Assembly (NCBI RefSeq): GCF_042432495.1
Contig: NZ_JBHLXC010000002.1
Location: forward strand, 1,240,001 to 1,304,000
Direction: 5' to 3'
DNA length: 64,000 bases
From: Pseudochelatococcus lubricantis
Lineage (GTDB): Bacteria > Pseudomonadota > Alphaproteobacteria > Rhizobiales > Beijerinckiaceae
In this document: piece after piece, positions 26,319 to 35,637 of the stretch
Numbering within the stretch: position 1 is the stretch's first letter
Layout of the letters: every line of letters starts with the position of its first letter
Program-made: the position numbers and the translations under genes
Notes under the pieces: generated by a model
What the model was told of the DNA's origin: nothing
Database searches by the model: none
What the model saw: the letters and a program-made list of their open reading frames with translations, nothing else

Positions 26319-27269
26319 ATGTCCGACCAGACGCATCCGACCGCCGGCGCCCGGCCGCGCGTATTCATCGACGGCGAAGCGGGAACCACGGGGCTCGGCA
26401 TCCGCACGCGCCTCGATGAACTCGGCCTCGTCGACGTCATCAGCATCGCGCCCGAGAAGCGCAAGGATGCGGATGCGCGCCGCGAGATGATGCGCGCCGC
26501 CGACCTCATCATTCTGTGCCTGCCGGATGACGCCGCGCGCGAGGCCGTGAGCCTCGCGGCCTCGCTGGGCGATGAGGCGCCGCGCGTGCTCGACGCGAGT
26601 ACCGCGCACCGGGTGAGCGAGGGCTGGGCCTACGGCTTTCCGGAAATGGCGGAAGGGCAGGCGGAGGCGATTGCCGGCGCATCCCATGTCGCCAATCCCG
26701 GCTGCTATGCCACCGGCGCGATCGCGCTGCTGCGCCCGCTCGTTGAGCGCGGGCTGCTTCCGGTCGATTTCCCCGTCGCGATCAATGCGGTGAGCGGCTA
26801 TTCGGGCGGCGGGCGGTCGATGATCGAGGATTACGAGGCGGCGCGGGCGCCGGCGTTCGAGCTTTACGGGCTCGGGCTGAAGCACAAGCATCTGCCGGAG
26901 ATCCGCGCCTACGGCCTGCTGGCCCGCCAGCCGATCTTCGTGCCGTCCGTCGGGAACTTCCGGCAGGGCATGTTGGTCAGCCTGCCGCTCTTCTTGCGCG
27001 ATCTGCCCGGCGCGCCGTCCGCCGCGGACCTGCATGCCGCGCTCGCCGCGCATTACGAGGGCGCGCGCAACGTTGCGGTGGCGCCGCAGGAGGAAGCGGA
27101 CGCCGGCCGGATCGAGGCGCTGGCGCTCAACGACACGGATCGGCTCGACATCCACGTGTTCGGCAACGCGGAACACGGCCAGGCGGTGCTGGTGGCGCGC
27201 CTCGACAATCTGGGCAAGGGCGCGTCCGGCGCCGCCGTCCAGAACCTGCGGCTGATGCTCGGCGTGTGA
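26319..27269 (+). CDS. argC: N-acetyl-gamma-glutamyl-phosphate reductase, type 2
   Basis: Reduces N-acetylglutamyl-5-phosphate to the semialdehyde with NADPH in arginine/ornithine synthesis. The 316-aa protein is the shorter type 2 form: VFIDGEAGTTGLGIRTRLDE at the nucleotide-binding N terminus, ASTAHRVSEGWAYGFPE, and the active site ANPGCYATGAIALLRPL with catalytic Cys129. Later SGYSGGGRSMI and HKHLPEI match the family. It follows the ureohydrolase gene by 77 bases on the same strand, a plausible arginine-related pairing. Confidence 0.94.
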   Translation: MSDQTHPTAGARPRVFIDGEAGTTGLGIRTRLDELGLVDVISIAPEKRKDADARREMMRAADLIILCLPDDAAREAVSLAASLGDEAPRVLDASTAHRVSEGWAYGFPEMAEGQAEAIAGASHVANPGCYATGAIALLRPLVERGLLPVDFPVAINAVSGYSGGGRSMIEDYEAARAPAFELYGLGLKHKHLPEIRAYGLLARQPIFVPSVGNFRQGMLVSLPLFLRDLPGAPSAADLHAALAAHYEGARNVAVAPQEEADAGRIEALALNDTDRLDIHVFGNAEHGQAVLVARLDNLGKGASGAAVQNLRLMLGV

Positions 27270-27309
27270 TGATCGCCGCCCTGCCGGGGCGGCGCCTGCC
27301 AGTCACTCG

Positions 27310-29118
27310 TTACGACGTTACCCGGACATACTCGCCGGGCGCATCGCCCAGAACCGGCAGCGGCCCCGTCGCGGGATCACGCGCGGGGACGCGCTCGGGC
27401 GCCTGCGCTTCCAGCCACGCGAGCCAATCCGGCCACCAGGAGCCGGGGTGCTCCTTCGCTTCCGACAGCCAGCCCTTGATGTCGCCATAAAGCGGGGCCT
27501 GCGACGTCCAGTACTGGTATTTGACGCGCGCGGGCGGGTTGACAACGCCGGCGATGTGGCCCGATCCGGAGAGAACGAAGCGCACCGGCCCGCCCAGAAG
27601 CTGCGCGCCGAGGAACACGGATTCGGCGGGCGCGATATGGTCCTCCCGCGTCGCCAGTTCGTAGACCGGGACTGTGATCTTCTTCGGGTTGAGGAGCACG
27701 CCGCCGATATTCAGCTCGCCTCTGGCAAAGGCGTTCTCCAGATAGAATTTCCTCAGGTAATACGAGTGGTTCGCCTTGGTCATGCGCGTGGAGTCGGAGT
27801 TCCAGTGCAGCAGGTCGAACGGGAAGGGCGTCTGCCCCTTCAGATAGACGTTGATGATATACGGCCAGATCAGGTCATTGGGCCGCAGGGCGTTGAACGC
27901 GCCCGCCATCACGATGCCGTCGAGATAGCCATAGGTCGTCATGCGGTCTTCGAGCGCGCTGATCTGGTTTTCGTCGATGAAAACCTTGAGGTCGCCGGCG
28001 CGCGTGAAATCGATCTGGGCCGTCAGCAGGGTGATGCTGTCGATACGCCGGTCGCCGTTGGTGGCGAGGTAGGCCTGTGTCATGGCGAGCAGGGTGCCGC
28101 CGACGCAGTAACCGACCGCGGCGAGGCTGTCTTCGCCCGTCAGCTTGAGCACGACGTCGACCGCCGCGATCAGGCCTTCGCGCATGTAGGCCTCGAAATT
28201 CTTGTCGGCCAGACTCGCCGCCGGATTCACCCACGAGATGCAGAACAGCGTCGCGCCTTGGTCGACAGTCCACTTGATGAAAGATTTGTCGCGGGTGAGA
28301 TCGAGGATGTAATACTTGTTGATCCACGGCGGAATCAGCAGAACCGGGCGCTTCAGCACGGTTTCGGTGGTGGGCGAATACTGGATCAGCTCGAACAGCT
28401 CGTTGCGGAACACGACCTTGCCGGGCGTGGTGGCGAGGTCGACGCCGACCTTGTAGCTCCCCGGCGGTGTCTGGCGGATCTTGAGTTCGCCGTTGCCGGC
28501 GGCGATGTCCTCCGCGAGCATCTTCATGCCGCGCACGAGGTTGGCGCCGTTTTCCTTGATGGTTTCGCGCAGTACTTCGGGATTGGTGGCGAGGAAATTG
28601 GTTGGCGAGAGGGCGCTCGAAATCTGCTTGACGTAGAAGCGCGCCTTCTGCCGCGTGGCGTCGTCCAGCCCTTCCGCGCCCTCCACGAGGTTGTCCGCCC
28701 AGTGGCTGGTGATCAGGTAGACCTGCTTGAGGAAGTCGTAAACCGGATGCTCCTGCCAGTCCTCCGCCCGGAACCGCTTGTCGCCCGGCAGCGGCTGCGC
28801 GACCGGCGCCACGGCCTCGCCGTTGAGGCGCTTGAACGTGGTCGCCCACAGATCGATGAAGCCGTTCGCGAGGTTCATCTGCGCCTCGATCGCCTTCTGG
28901 GGATTGGCGATCCACTGCTCGGCGAGCTGGCCGAGTGTCTTTACCATGTCGGAGATGTCGGCAGGGCCCTTGGGCGGCGTGCGGCCGCTCTCGATGGGCT
29001 TCAGATAGGCGGCGGTCGCCTTGCCGGTTTCCTCGACGAGCTTTGCCATGTTGTGCGACAGCTCTTCGAAATCCGGGAGCGGAAACTCTGCCTGAGCGTT
29101 GGCGTCCTGCTTCGACAT
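27310..29118 (-). CDS. phaC: class I poly(3-hydroxyalkanoate) synthase
   Basis: Polymerises (R)-3-hydroxyacyl-CoA into polyhydroxyalkanoate storage granules. The 602-aa protein has the class I layout: a variable N-terminal domain (FPLPDFEELSHNMAKLVEETGKATAAYLKP), then an alpha/beta-hydrolase core with the lipase-like box GYCVGGT (nucleophile Cys338), and the catalytic Asp and His near TREDHIAPAESVF and LSGSGHIAGVVNPP. SWVNPAAS and WNSDSTRMTKANHSYYLRKFYLEN are family signatures. ATG at 29118 fits usual length; an in-frame ATG at 29229 with AAGG would add 37 basic residues. No phasin, phaA or phaB gene is adjacent. Confidence 0.94.
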   Translation of the reverse strand: MSKQDANAQAEFPLPDFEELSHNMAKLVEETGKATAAYLKPIESGRTPPKGPADISDMVKTLGQLAEQWIANPQKAIEAQMNLANGFIDLWATTFKRLNGEAVAPVAQPLPGDKRFRAEDWQEHPVYDFLKQVYLITSHWADNLVEGAEGLDDATRQKARFYVKQISSALSPTNFLATNPEVLRETIKENGANLVRGMKMLAEDIAAGNGELKIRQTPPGSYKVGVDLATTPGKVVFRNELFELIQYSPTTETVLKRPVLLIPPWINKYYILDLTRDKSFIKWTVDQGATLFCISWVNPAASLADKNFEAYMREGLIAAVDVVLKLTGEDSLAAVGYCVGGTLLAMTQAYLATNGDRRIDSITLLTAQIDFTRAGDLKVFIDENQISALEDRMTTYGYLDGIVMAGAFNALRPNDLIWPYIINVYLKGQTPFPFDLLHWNSDSTRMTKANHSYYLRKFYLENAFARGELNIGGVLLNPKKITVPVYELATREDHIAPAESVFLGAQLLGGPVRFVLSGSGHIAGVVNPPARVKYQYWTSQAPLYGDIKGWLSEAKEHPGSWWPDWLAWLEAQAPERVPARDPATGPLPVLGDAPGEYVRVTS

Positions 29119-29331
29119 GCTCTGTTTTTCCTCGTGGCGTCCGGGTTGGCGCGGGTCATCGGCCGGCTTTTGTACTTGTCGACCGGGAGAAGGCTTGCCA
29201 GCCTTCTCCAATCGGGATTTATAGGACATAAGCCTTCTTGCCCCCCGTTACGATGACCCACATGCAACGCTGCTCATGAAAGTAGCCGCAATTGCCTTGA
29301 ATGTCGCCAGTCACGCAGAAAGTTGCCGATC

Positions 29332-29691
29332 ATGATGAATGTTCTTCGCCAATCGACGCCGGCTGCGGCTCTCATCCTTGTCCTTGGGGCCTGCGCGGGG
29401 TGCTCGGGCAACGGCCCCGTGCGCAGCGTCGCCGTTGCGAGCGGCTTCGCGACGCAGGGGGCGAAATCGGCCGATTTCGTCGAGCAGTCGCGCCCCGGGG
29501 CGCTTGAGTACAAGCCCGTGGGCGTCAAGCCGCCGGATCGCGGCCATGCGCCGTTGAATGCCGATGAACTGCGGACGCTGGAGACAAGCCTCGACCAGCG
29601 CCGGACGCGCAACGAGTCGGAGGCCGCGACCGCGAAGGCGCTCGGCAATACGCCGATGGCGCAGCCGCCGGTCATTCCGCCGCTGGAATGA
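29332..29691 (+). CDS. small lipoprotein of unknown function
   Basis: A 119-aa predicted lipoprotein: TPAAALILVLGACAGCSGNG has a hydrophobic core and a lipobox (LGAC, alternatively CAGC). The mature part is hydrophilic and Pro-rich (LEYKPVGVKPPDRGHAPLNADELRTLETSLDQRR, ending MAQPPVIPPLE). The segment AGAxxLxPVGxxPP-like is seen in small Hyphomicrobiales lipoproteins as I recall, without a known role. Divergent from phaC and upstream of the aminotransferase. An adjacent second ATG (29335) is an equivalent start. Confidence 0.7.
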   Translation: MMNVLRQSTPAAALILVLGACAGCSGNGPVRSVAVASGFATQGAKSADFVEQSRPGALEYKPVGVKPPDRGHAPLNADELRTLETSLDQRRTRNESEAATAKALGNTPMAQPPVIPPLE

Positions 29692-29694
29692 GGG

Positions 29695-29717
29695 GCGCAG
29701 CCGTGCGGCGGCTGCGC
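29695..29717 (+). terminator. GC hairpin after the lipoprotein gene
   Basis: GCGCAGCCG and CGGCTGCGC form a perfect 9-bp stem with loop TGCGG, starting four bases after the stop. No T run follows; three TTTCC units spaced 13-14 bases lie just downstream (29726-29760). Confidence 0.45.
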
Positions 29718-29907
29718 GGGGAAGTGTTTCCGCGAAAATATTTCCGGGAAGATATTTCCACCCGCCGCGTGTTGATGATAGACGTTACCTTTACGGCTGT
29801 TCGCGCATGATCGTCGATGCGCCGGCCCGTATAAGGCTGCTCTCAAGCGAGCGTTCCGGGCTGGGGCGCGGAGCCTTCAGCCCATTGGCAATCCCGGATA
29901 CCAACCC

Positions 29908-31125
29908 ATGACCGAATTTCATCGTATCAAGCGCCTTCCCCCCTATGTGTTCGAGCAGGTCAACCGCGCCAAAGCGGCTGCGCGAGCAGCGGGCGCAGAT
30001 ATCGTCGATCTCGGCATGGGCAACCCCGATCTGCCCGCGCCGCGCCACGTCATCGAGAAGCTGGTGGAAACGGTCGGCAAGCCACGCACGGACCGCTATT
30101 CGGCCTCGCGCGGCATCGCGGGCCTGCGGCGCGCGCAGGCGGGCTATTACGAACGCCGTTTCGGCGTGAGGCTCAATCCCGAGACGCAGGTCATCGCCAC
30201 GCTCGGCTCGAAGGAGGGCTTCGCCAACATGGCGCAGGCCATCACGGCGCCCGGCGACGTGGTGCTGGTGCCGAACCCGAGCTATCCGATCCACGCCTTC
30301 GGCTTCCTGATGGCGGGCGGCGTCATCCGCTCCGTCCCGGCGGAGCCGACGCCGGCATTCTTCCCGGCGGTCGAGAAGGCCGTGGTGCACTCGATTCCGA
30401 AGCCCATAGCGCTCGTCGTTTGCTATCCGGCGAATCCCACCGCCTATGTCGCCTCGCTCGATTTTTATCGCGATCTCGTGGCCTTCGCGAAGAAGCACGA
30501 CCTGTTGCTGCTATCGGACCTCGCCTATTCGGAAGTGTATTTCGACGGCGAGCCGCCGCCCTCCGTTCTGCAGGTGCCGGGCGCGATCGACGTGACCGTC
30601 GAGTTCACGTCGATGTCCAAGACCTATTCGATGGCTGGCTGGCGCATCGGCTTCGCGGTCGGCAACGAGCGCCTCATCGCTGCGCTGGGCCGGGTGAAGT
30701 CCTATCTCGACTATGGTGCGTTCACGCCCGTTCAGGTGGCGGCGACCGCCGCGCTGAACGGCCCGGACGACTGCATCCGCGAAATGCGCGCCACCTACAA
30801 GCACCGGCGCGACGTGCTGATCGATTCGTTCGGCCGCGCCGGTTGGGACATCCCGGTGCCGAGCGCGTCGATGTTCGCCTGGGTGAAGATTCCGGAGCCC
30901 TTCCGGGCACTCGGCAGCCTGGAGTTTTCCAAGCTGCTGGTGGAGAAGGCGGAGCTTGCCGTCGCGCCGGGCATCGGTTTCGGCGAGCATGGCGACGAAT
31001 ACGTCCGCATTGCCGTGGTCGAGAACGAGCAGCGCATCCGGCAGGCTGCCCGCAATCTGCGGCGTTTCCTTGAAACAGCGGACAAAACGTTGCACAACGT
31101 CGTTCCACTCGCTGCGCATCGCTAA
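29908..31125 (+). CDS. PLP-dependent class I/II aminotransferase (AlaC-like)
   Basis: A 405-aa fold-type I aminotransferase, closest in pattern to AlaC/LL-diaminopimelate aminotransferase-like alanine transaminases (pyruvate/glutamate chemistry). It opens FHRIKRLPPYVFEQVNRAKAAARAAGADIVDLGMGNPDLPAP, has YSASRGIAGLRRAQAGYYERRFGV, VPNPSYPIHAFGFLMAGG, and the PLP lysine in TSMSKTYSMAGWRIGFAVG. It lies 34 bases before hom on the same strand. The link between an aminotransferase and homoserine dehydrogenase is a common alphaproteobacterial order and suggests shared amino-acid metabolism; the substrate is not certain. Confidence 0.88.
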   Translation: MTEFHRIKRLPPYVFEQVNRAKAAARAAGADIVDLGMGNPDLPAPRHVIEKLVETVGKPRTDRYSASRGIAGLRRAQAGYYERRFGVRLNPETQVIATLGSKEGFANMAQAITAPGDVVLVPNPSYPIHAFGFLMAGGVIRSVPAEPTPAFFPAVEKAVVHSIPKPIALVVCYPANPTAYVASLDFYRDLVAFAKKHDLLLLSDLAYSEVYFDGEPPPSVLQVPGAIDVTVEFTSMSKTYSMAGWRIGFAVGNERLIAALGRVKSYLDYGAFTPVQVAATAALNGPDDCIREMRATYKHRRDVLIDSFGRAGWDIPVPSASMFAWVKIPEPFRALGSLEFSKLLVEKAELAVAPGIGFGEHGDEYVRIAVVENEQRIRQAARNLRRFLETADKTLHNVVPLAAHR

Positions 31126-31159
31126 GCTGCGCACCTTCCATCGCACCCGGTTCTGAATA

Positions 31160-32482
31160 ATGGCGCAAAGTTTACGGGTCGGCATCGCCGGCCTTGGCAC
31201 GGTCGGCGCATCCGTCGTCCGCCTTCTCGATCAGCAAAAGGATATCCTGGCCGCCCGCTGCGGGCGCGCGATCGTCGTCACGGCGGTTGCCGCCCGTGAC
31301 AGGACGCGCGACCGCGGCATCGACCTCGGCGGGCTGCAATGGTACGACGATCCCGTCGCGCTGGCGGACGCGCCCGATATCGACGTTTTCGTCGAACTCA
31401 TCGGCGGCGAGAACGGCCCGGCGAAGAAGGCCGTCGAGACGGCCCTGCGCGCGGGCAAGTCGGTGGTCACGGCCAACAAGGCGCTGATCGCCCACCACGG
31501 CGAGGCGCTCGCCCACCTCGCCGAGGAACGGCAGGTGGCGCTCTCGTTCGAGGCGTCTGTCGCCGGCGGCATTCCCGTCATCAAGACGGTGAAGGAAGGG
31601 CTTGCCGGCAACCGCATCTCGCGCATTTCCGGCATTCTCAACGGCACCTGCAACTACATCCTCACCCGGATGGAGAAGGAGAGCCTGTCGTTCAAGAAAT
31701 GCCTCAAGCAGGCGCAGGTGCTGGGCTACGCAGAGGCCGACCCGACCTTCGACATCGACGGCTACGACACCGCCCACAAGCTGACCATTCTCGCGGCGCT
31801 CGCCTTCGGCGTCGATGTCAATATCGGTGCAGTCTACGTCGAGGGCATCAGGTCCATCGATGCGTTCGACATCCGCATGGCGAAAAAGCTCGGCTACCGC
31901 ATCAAACTGCTGGGTGTCGCTGAGCGGTCCGAATCGGGCATCGAGCAGCGCGTCCATCCCACCATGGTGCCGGACGATTCGCCCATCGCCCGTGTGATGG
32001 GCGTCACCAATGCAGTGAACATCCAGGCGGATGCGGTGGGTGAACTCACCCTTGCCGGTCCGGGGGCTGGCGGCGATGCAACCGCCTCGTCGGTGATCGC
32101 CGACATCGCGGACATCGCGCGCGGCCTCGTCAGCCCGCCGTTCGGCGCGCCGGCGGCCTCGCTTGGCCGCTCCATCCAGGAGCCGATGCAGGTTCACGAA
32201 GGCGGCTATTACGTGCGTCTGACGGTGGCCGACCAGCCGGGCGCGGCCGCGTCTATCGTCACGAGCTTCGCCGATCTCGGCATCTCGCTGGAGAGCATCA
32301 TCCAGAACCGCTCCGAGGATGCCGCCCAGCTTGATCCCGCCGGCCGTTCGGGCGCGCCGGTGCCCGTCGTGGTCATTACTTACGCGACGACCGAACAGGC
32401 CATTCGCTCCGCGGTTGATAAGGCGATCGCGGAGGGATATGTCGTCGAAAAGCCACAGGTTATCCGTATCGAACGGGAATAG
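31160..32482 (+). CDS. hom: homoserine dehydrogenase
   Basis: Reduces aspartate semialdehyde to homoserine, the branch point to threonine and methionine. The 440-aa monofunctional enzyme has an N-terminal NAD(P) fold (VGIAGLGTVGASVVRLL), FVELIGGENGPAKKAVETALRAGKSVVTANKALIAHHG, the catalytic domain with GILNGTCNYILTRME and YAEADPTFDIDGYDTAHKLTILAALAFG, and a C-terminal ACT domain (YYVRLTVADQPGAAASIVTSFADLGISLESIIQ), so feedback control is likely. No strong ribosome site precedes the ATG. Confidence 0.96.
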   Translation: MAQSLRVGIAGLGTVGASVVRLLDQQKDILAARCGRAIVVTAVAARDRTRDRGIDLGGLQWYDDPVALADAPDIDVFVELIGGENGPAKKAVETALRAGKSVVTANKALIAHHGEALAHLAEERQVALSFEASVAGGIPVIKTVKEGLAGNRISRISGILNGTCNYILTRMEKESLSFKKCLKQAQVLGYAEADPTFDIDGYDTAHKLTILAALAFGVDVNIGAVYVEGIRSIDAFDIRMAKKLGYRIKLLGVAERSESGIEQRVHPTMVPDDSPIARVMGVTNAVNIQADAVGELTLAGPGAGGDATASSVIADIADIARGLVSPPFGAPAASLGRSIQEPMQVHEGGYYVRLTVADQPGAAASIVTSFADLGISLESIIQNRSEDAAQLDPAGRSGAPVPVVVITYATTEQAIRSAVDKAIAEGYVVEKPQVIRIERE

Positions 32483-32582
32483 TATTCGCCGTGTCCGCGA
32501 ATGACACGATAAAGACGTGAAAGCATGGCGTAGCCGTTCGCGCATACCCCTGTTCAAGCTTGTCCCCGAGGAGCAGACCACG

Positions 32583-33581
32583 ATGTCCAACGAAGGCGAA
32601 TTGAAAGCCAGCCACTATATCGACCGTATCCTCACGCTGGAACTCGTTCGCGTCACCGAGCGCGCCGCCGTGTCCGCCGCGCGTCTGCGCGGCAAGGGGG
32701 ACGAGAAGGCGGCCGATCAGGCGGCGGTGGACGCCATGCGCCGCGAACTGAACCGCCTGTCCATCGACGGCACGGTGGTCATCGGCGAGGGCGAGCGCGA
32801 CGAGGCGCCGATGCTGTTCATCGGCGAGCGGGTCGGCAACCGCAGCGGGCCGAAGGTGGACATCGCCGTCGACCCGCTGGAGGGTACCACGCTCTGCGCC
32901 AAGGACATGCCGGGCTCCATCGCCGTGATGGCCATGGCCGAGGGCGGCTCGCTGCTTAACGCCCCCGACGTCTACATGGAGAAGATCGCCATCGGCCCCG
33001 GCTATCCGGCTGGCCTCGTCGATCTGGACGCGACGCCCGAGCAGAACATCGAGGCGCTGGCGAAGGCCAAGGGTGTGCACCCCTCCGAAATCACCGCGCT
33101 GGTGCTCGATCGTCCGCGCCATGCCGAGATCATCGCCGCCATCCGCCGCACGGGCGCGTCCGTGCGACTCATCACCGACGGCGATGTGGCGGGCGTGATC
33201 TTCACCGCCACGTCGGGCGAGACCGGTGTCGACATTTATATCGGCACGGGCGGCGCGCCCGAGGGTGTGCTCGCGGCGGCGGCTCTGCGCTGCGTCGGCG
33301 GCCAGATGCAGACCCGCCTCATTCTCGACACGCCGGAGAAGCGCGAGCGCGCCGCGGCCATGGGCGTCACCGATCCCGCGCGCAAGTATTCCATTGAGGA
33401 ACTGGCGGCGGGCGACGTTGTCGTCTCGGCGACGGGTGTGACGGACGGGGCGCTGCTCTCCGGCGTGCGTTTCGGCAGCGACGTCATCGAGACCGAGACT
33501 GTCGTCTACCGTTCCGCCACCGGCACAGTGCGCCGCATCCGCGCCGAGCATCGCGACCATTCGAAATTCCATCTGGACTGA
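32583..33581 (+). CDS. glpX: fructose-1,6-bisphosphatase, class II (GlpX)
   Basis: Dephosphorylates fructose-1,6-bisphosphate in gluconeogenesis. The 332-aa protein has LTLELVRVTERAAVSAARLRGKGDEKAADQAAVDAMR, VVIGEGERDEAPMLFIGERVG, and AVDPLEGTTLCAKDMPGSIAVMAMA (metal-binding phosphatase motif). Later, GTGGAPEGVLAAAALRCVGGQMQ is the GlpX signature. The ATG at 32583 has GAGGAG upstream; upstream in-frame starts do not match the family. It lies 100 bases after hom. Confidence 0.95.
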   Translation: MSNEGELKASHYIDRILTLELVRVTERAAVSAARLRGKGDEKAADQAAVDAMRRELNRLSIDGTVVIGEGERDEAPMLFIGERVGNRSGPKVDIAVDPLEGTTLCAKDMPGSIAVMAMAEGGSLLNAPDVYMEKIAIGPGYPAGLVDLDATPEQNIEALAKAKGVHPSEITALVLDRPRHAEIIAAIRRTGASVRLITDGDVAGVIFTATSGETGVDIYIGTGGAPEGVLAAAALRCVGGQMQTRLILDTPEKRERAAAMGVTDPARKYSIEELAAGDVVVSATGVTDGALLSGVRFGSDVIETETVVYRSATGTVRRIRAEHRDHSKFHLD

Positions 33582-33592
33582 TTGCCGCTGTT

Positions 33593-33618
33593 CGCGCCGG
33601 GCCTCTGCGCCCGGCGCG
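33593..33618 (+). terminator. GC-rich terminator-like hairpin after glpX
   Basis: CGCGCCGGGC and GCCCGGCGCG form a 10-bp stem (loop CTCTGC) ending in CTTTCATT, 11 bases after the glpX stop. The T run is short. The palindromic repeat at 33632 follows immediately. Confidence 0.55.
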
Positions 33619-33631
33619 CTTTCATTCAGAC

Positions 33632-33662
33632 GGAGCATTTCTATCTTTCGCAGAAATGCTCC
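33632..33662 (+). repeat. 31-nt palindromic repeat, copy 3
   Basis: Arms GGAGCATTTCT and AGAAATGCTCC pair over 11 bp. It is in the glpX-recJ gap, 22 bases before the recJ start, and aligns base for base with copies at 13903 and 19780, with paired (compensatory) differences at arm positions 5 and 6. Confidence 0.6.
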
Positions 33663-33684
33663 AGCCAACATTTCGTCGAGCAAG

Positions 33685-35520
33685 GTGGCCCAGGCAAGCT
33701 TTTCCGCAGCGCATCCCTTTGAGGCGCGTCCGTTTCTCGGCGTCAGCCGCTCCGTTCTCGGGCGCGCCTGGCAGGATCGCTGCACGGAGGCCGAGCGCGC
33801 CTCGGCGCTTGCAATGGTGCAGCTGCACGGGCTGCCCGACATTCTGGCGCGCGTGCTGGCGTCGCGCGGCATCGGGCCCGACGATGCGCAGGCTTATCTC
33901 GCGCCGCGCGTGCGCGATCTCATGCCCGATCCCTCGACGCTCGTTGCTATGGACGAGGCGGCGGCGCGTATCGCGCGGGCGGTGGCGCGCCGGGAGAAAG
34001 TCGCTATCCTCGGTGACTACGATGTCGACGGCGCCTGTTCCTCCGCCCTGCTTGGCCTGTTTCTGGCACGCGGAGGGGTGGACTTCGTCGTGCGGATTCC
34101 GGACCGCGTCGTCGACGGCTATGGACCCAACGTGGCGGCGATCCGTGAACTGCATGAGGCCGGCTGCACCCTGCTGGTGACGGTGGACTGCGGCGTGGCG
34201 AGTTTCGAGCCGCTCGCCGAGGCGTGCCGGCTCGGCATGGACGTCGTGGTGCTCGATCATCATCAGGCGGGCGTGGAACTGCCGCAGGCTGTGGCAGTCG
34301 TCAACCCCAACCGGCAGGATGACCTGTCGGGCCTCGGCCACCTGTGCGCGGCCGGCGTGGTTTTCATGGCTCTCGTCGCCGTCCAGCGTGCGTTGCGTCA
34401 GGCCGGCTTCTGGCGGCAGACGGCGGGCGGGGAGCCCGACCTGCTCGCCGATCTCGACCTCGTGGCGCTTGCGACCGTGGCCGATGTCGTGCCGCTCGTC
34501 GGCCTCAACCGCGCTTTCGTCCAGCAGGGGCTTGCCGTGATGCGCCAACGCCGGCGACCCGGGCTGACGGCGCTGCTCGACGTCTCCGGCCTGTCGGGGC
34601 CGCCGGAGGCGTGGCATCTCGGCTTCCTGCTCGGCCCGCGCATCAACGCGGGGGGGAGAATCGGCGATTCGGCGCTGGGCACCACCCTGCTGATGGCGCG
34701 GGAGCCGCATGAGGCGGCGCGCATCGCTACAGAACTCAACACGCTGAACGCGGAGCGGCAGGTGGTGGAGCGGCTGGCCGTCGAGGAGGCGGTCGCCATG
34801 GCGGAGCGCCAGCTGGCGGAAGGCGATCCCCCGGTGCTGGTCGTGGCCTCGCCCGGCTGGCATCCAGGTGTCGTCGGGCTGGTCGCCGCGCGGGTGAAGG
34901 AGCGCTTCAACCGTCCCGCCTTCGCCATCGCGCTCGACGACCGGGGTGGCGGCACGGGCTCGGGCCGCTCGATTCCGGGCGCGGATATCGGGCGGGCGGT
35001 GCGTCGGATGGTGGAGGAGGGCATCGCCGTCAAGGGTGGTGGCCATGCCATGGCGGCGGGCGTGACACTCGGCCGCGACGGCGTCGCGGCCTTCGGCGAG
35101 CGGCTGTCGGCGGTACTTGCCGAAGACGTCGGGCGGGCAGGCGAGGGCGAGGCGCTCGGCATCGACGCAGCGCTCACGGCAGGCGGCGCGACGCCGGAAC
35201 TCGTGGCGGGCATCTCCCGCGCAGGCCCTTACGGCGCTGGCAATCCCGAGCCGGTATTCGCGTTCGGCCATCATATGCTGACCGAGGCCACCGTCGTGGG
35301 GGCGAACCATGTGCGTGTCCGCCTGCGCGCCGGCGACGGTGCCTCGCTCGGCGGCATGGTGTTCCGCGCCGCCGACCAGCCGCTTGGGCAGTCGCTGTTG
35401 TCGCTGAAGGGGCAGCCGGTGCACGCGGCCGGCACACTGGCGCTCGACAACTGGGGCGGGCGCACGCAGGTGAGCCTGCGGCTGCTCGATGTCTGCAAGG
35501 CCGAAGCCGCGCGCCGATAA
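33685..35520 (+). CDS. recJ: single-stranded-DNA-specific exonuclease RecJ
   Basis: 5'-3' ssDNA exonuclease of recombination and mismatch repair. The 611-aa protein opens with the usual ARPFLGVSRSVLGRAWQDR, has the DHH-family metal motifs (VAILGDYDVDGACSSALLG; VDCGVASFEPLAEA; VVVLDHHQAG with D191-H192-H193) and the C-terminal DHHA1 domain with the GGHAMAAG motif, followed by the OB-like region PYGAGNPEPVFAF. The start is a GTG at 33685 with only a weak ribosome site. The order hom-glpX-recJ-tRNA-Glu is familiar for the order. Confidence 0.95.
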   Translation: MAQASFSAAHPFEARPFLGVSRSVLGRAWQDRCTEAERASALAMVQLHGLPDILARVLASRGIGPDDAQAYLAPRVRDLMPDPSTLVAMDEAAARIARAVARREKVAILGDYDVDGACSSALLGLFLARGGVDFVVRIPDRVVDGYGPNVAAIRELHEAGCTLLVTVDCGVASFEPLAEACRLGMDVVVLDHHQAGVELPQAVAVVNPNRQDDLSGLGHLCAAGVVFMALVAVQRALRQAGFWRQTAGGEPDLLADLDLVALATVADVVPLVGLNRAFVQQGLAVMRQRRRPGLTALLDVSGLSGPPEAWHLGFLLGPRINAGGRIGDSALGTTLLMAREPHEAARIATELNTLNAERQVVERLAVEEAVAMAERQLAEGDPPVLVVASPGWHPGVVGLVAARVKERFNRPAFAIALDDRGGGTGSGRSIPGADIGRAVRRMVEEGIAVKGGGHAMAAGVTLGRDGVAAFGERLSAVLAEDVGRAGEGEALGIDAALTAGGATPELVAGISRAGPYGAGNPEPVFAFGHHMLTEATVVGANHVRVRLRAGDGASLGGMVFRAADQPLGQSLLSLKGQPVHAAGTLALDNWGGRTQVSLRLLDVCKAEAARR

Positions 35521-35580
35521 TGCTTGTATGACGGCCGCGCGTCACTTATGTGGAAAACATCCAAAGTTTTACGACAGGCC

Positions 35581-35609
35581 TTGCCGAAGGCGGCAAACAT
35601 CTCTATTAG
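35581..35609 (+). promoter_or_regulatory. candidate promoter of tRNA-Glu
   Basis: TTGCCG (35581-35586) and TATTAG (35604-35609) are spaced by 17 bases, placing a start site about 22-25 bases before the mature tRNA. Confidence 0.45.
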
Positions 35610-35637
35610 TCACGCCACTTCACCGGCAACGGTTGAT

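Noticed and set aside
27448..29256. 602-codon plus-strand open frame opposite phaC
   Set aside because: No recognisable domain; the opposite frame is an unmistakable PHA synthase with an intact catalytic box.
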